Below, in pieces: positions 31,436-32,023 of a stretch of DNA of 32,023 nucleotides. Both the position numbers and the translations under genes were made by a program. Numbering within the stretch: the first letter of the stretch is position 1; every line of letters begins with the position of its first letter. A model generated the notes under the pieces. That model was not told the origin of the DNA, did no database searches, and worked only from the letters and a program-made list of their open reading frames with translations. Origin of the DNA: Candidatus Daviesbacteria bacterium (GTDB lineage: Bacteria > Patescibacteriota > Microgenomatia > Daviesbacterales > UBA10151); the NCBI GenBank assembly GCA_016187035.1, contig JACPKL010000003.1, forward strand, positions 1 through 32,023, read 5' to 3'.

Positions 31436-32023
31436 ATGGAACAAACTGCCAATAATATTTCGCAAAAATTCTTTTTATATGCCCGCAAGTCTACGGACGT
31501 TGAGGATAAACAGATACGTTCTATCCCTGACCAGATTTTAGAACTACGGGAGTTTGCCAAACGTGAAGGTTTAAATATCCTCGAAGAACTTATAGAGAAG
31601 CAATCTGCCAAGATTCCCGGCCGCCCTGTTTTCAATTCCATGATTGAACGGATTGAAAACAACGAGGCTTGCGGAATCCTGGCATGGCACCCGGACAGAC
31701 TTGCGAGAAACAGCATTGACGGCGGACGGATTATCTATTTAGTAGACAGAGGCAGGATTAAAGCTCTAAAGTTTCCCCAATTCTGGTTTGACCCTACGCC
31801 CCAGGGAAAATTCATGCTCACTATTGCTTTCGGGCAGAGTAAATACTTCGTGGACTCGCTGTCTGAAAATACCAAAAGAGGATTGCGCCAAAAAGTTAGA
31901 CGCGGTGAGTTTCCGGGACCGGCTCCGGTTGGATATATTAACGATTCCCGCACCAAAACTATAGTTGTTGACAGAAAAAATGCTCCTATTGTTAAAAAGG
32001 CTCATGAGATGTTCGCAACCGGA
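31436..32023 (+). CDS. Large serine recombinase, 5' part (cut by the window end)
   Basis: The frame from ATG 31436 stays open to the end of the window (196 codons). It shows the resolvase/invertase catalytic domain: YARKSTD with the nucleophile Ser19, SIPDQILELREFAKREG, LAWHPDRLARN with the catalytic Arg cluster, and LTIAFGQSKYFVDSLSENTKRGL leading into the long helix, then GEFPGPAPVGY, which begins the recombinase domain of large serine recombinases. These cut and rejoin DNA at attachment sites in phage integration, excision or inversion. The two hairpins upstream are its nearest non-coding features. Its DNA-binding C-terminus lies outside the window. Confidence 0.9.
   Translation, partial: MEQTANNISQKFFLYARKSTDVEDKQIRSIPDQILELREFAKREGLNILEELIEKQSAKIPGRPVFNSMIERIENNEACGILAWHPDRLARNSIDGGRIIYLVDRGRIKALKFPQFWFDPTPQGKFMLTIAFGQSKYFVDSLSENTKRGLRQKVRRGEFPGPAPVGYINDSRTKTIVVDRKNAPIVKKAHEMFATG

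Noticed and set aside
31420-32005. Three minus-strand frames at the window end
   Set aside because: They are shadows of the serine recombinase, which is open on the plus strand to the window edge and carries its catalytic motifs.

Overview
The window looks like a chromosomal segment of a Candidate Phyla Radiation (Patescibacteria) bacterium, most likely a Microgenomates-type lineage. This is an inference from AT-rich composition, small single-domain proteins, MurT/GatD and YvcK together, an archaeal-type PEP carboxylase relic, scattered single tRNA genes, and many promoters whose -10 box lies so close to the start codon that the mRNA would be leaderless or nearly so. UGG encodes Trp and UGA is used as a stop in most genes, so a UGA-recoding lineage (Gracilibacteria, Absconditabacteria) is unlikely.

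Positions 1-9,800 hold housekeeping and small genes: tRNA-Gln, a DUF378 membrane protein, a D-2-hydroxyacid dehydrogenase, tRNA-Gly and tRNA-Phe, an internally deleted PEP carboxylase relic, a DUF2905 protein, a divergent pair of unknown proteins, GlmS (with repeat-derived in-frame insertions), tRNA-Leu, an ORF broken by a UGA, a membrane-anchored serpin, then tRNA-Leu and tRNA-Val. Positions 9,800-14,260 form a cell-envelope block: YvcK, two paralogous membrane or secreted lysozyme-like proteins, and the MurT-GatD pair that amidates lipid II. GlmS, YvcK, MurT/GatD and the hydrolases all bear on peptidoglycan supply and remodelling.

Positions 14,288-28,945 are bracketed by two near-identical, oppositely oriented copies of a ~142-bp repeat. 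Between them lie a palindrome cluster, a GC-rich 426-bp element with 13-bp perfect inverted ends and a strong terminator, two divergent membrane-anchored unknown proteins, a stand-alone Clp-N protein, a thermonuclease, a KilA-N protein and a compact Type I restriction-modification operon. That operon has the unusual order hsdM - OLD-family ATPase/TOPRIM nuclease - hsdS - small PD-(D/E)XK protein - hsdR, with overlapping or near-abutting genes. A membrane protein, a fragment of a Cas4-like gene framed by 13-bp inverted repeats, and a SAM methyltransferase follow. Positions 28,946-32,023 carry an IS481-like DDE transposase, an unknown protein with a textbook promoter, and the 5' part of a large serine recombinase preceded by two strong hairpins.

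The main candidates for something new are the extended Type I RM operon, the palindromic and short tandem insertions tolerated inside essential genes (glmS, murT, gatD), the GC-rich element at 14,620-15,045, and the hairpins in front of the serine recombinase. No CRISPR array and no rRNA gene were seen.
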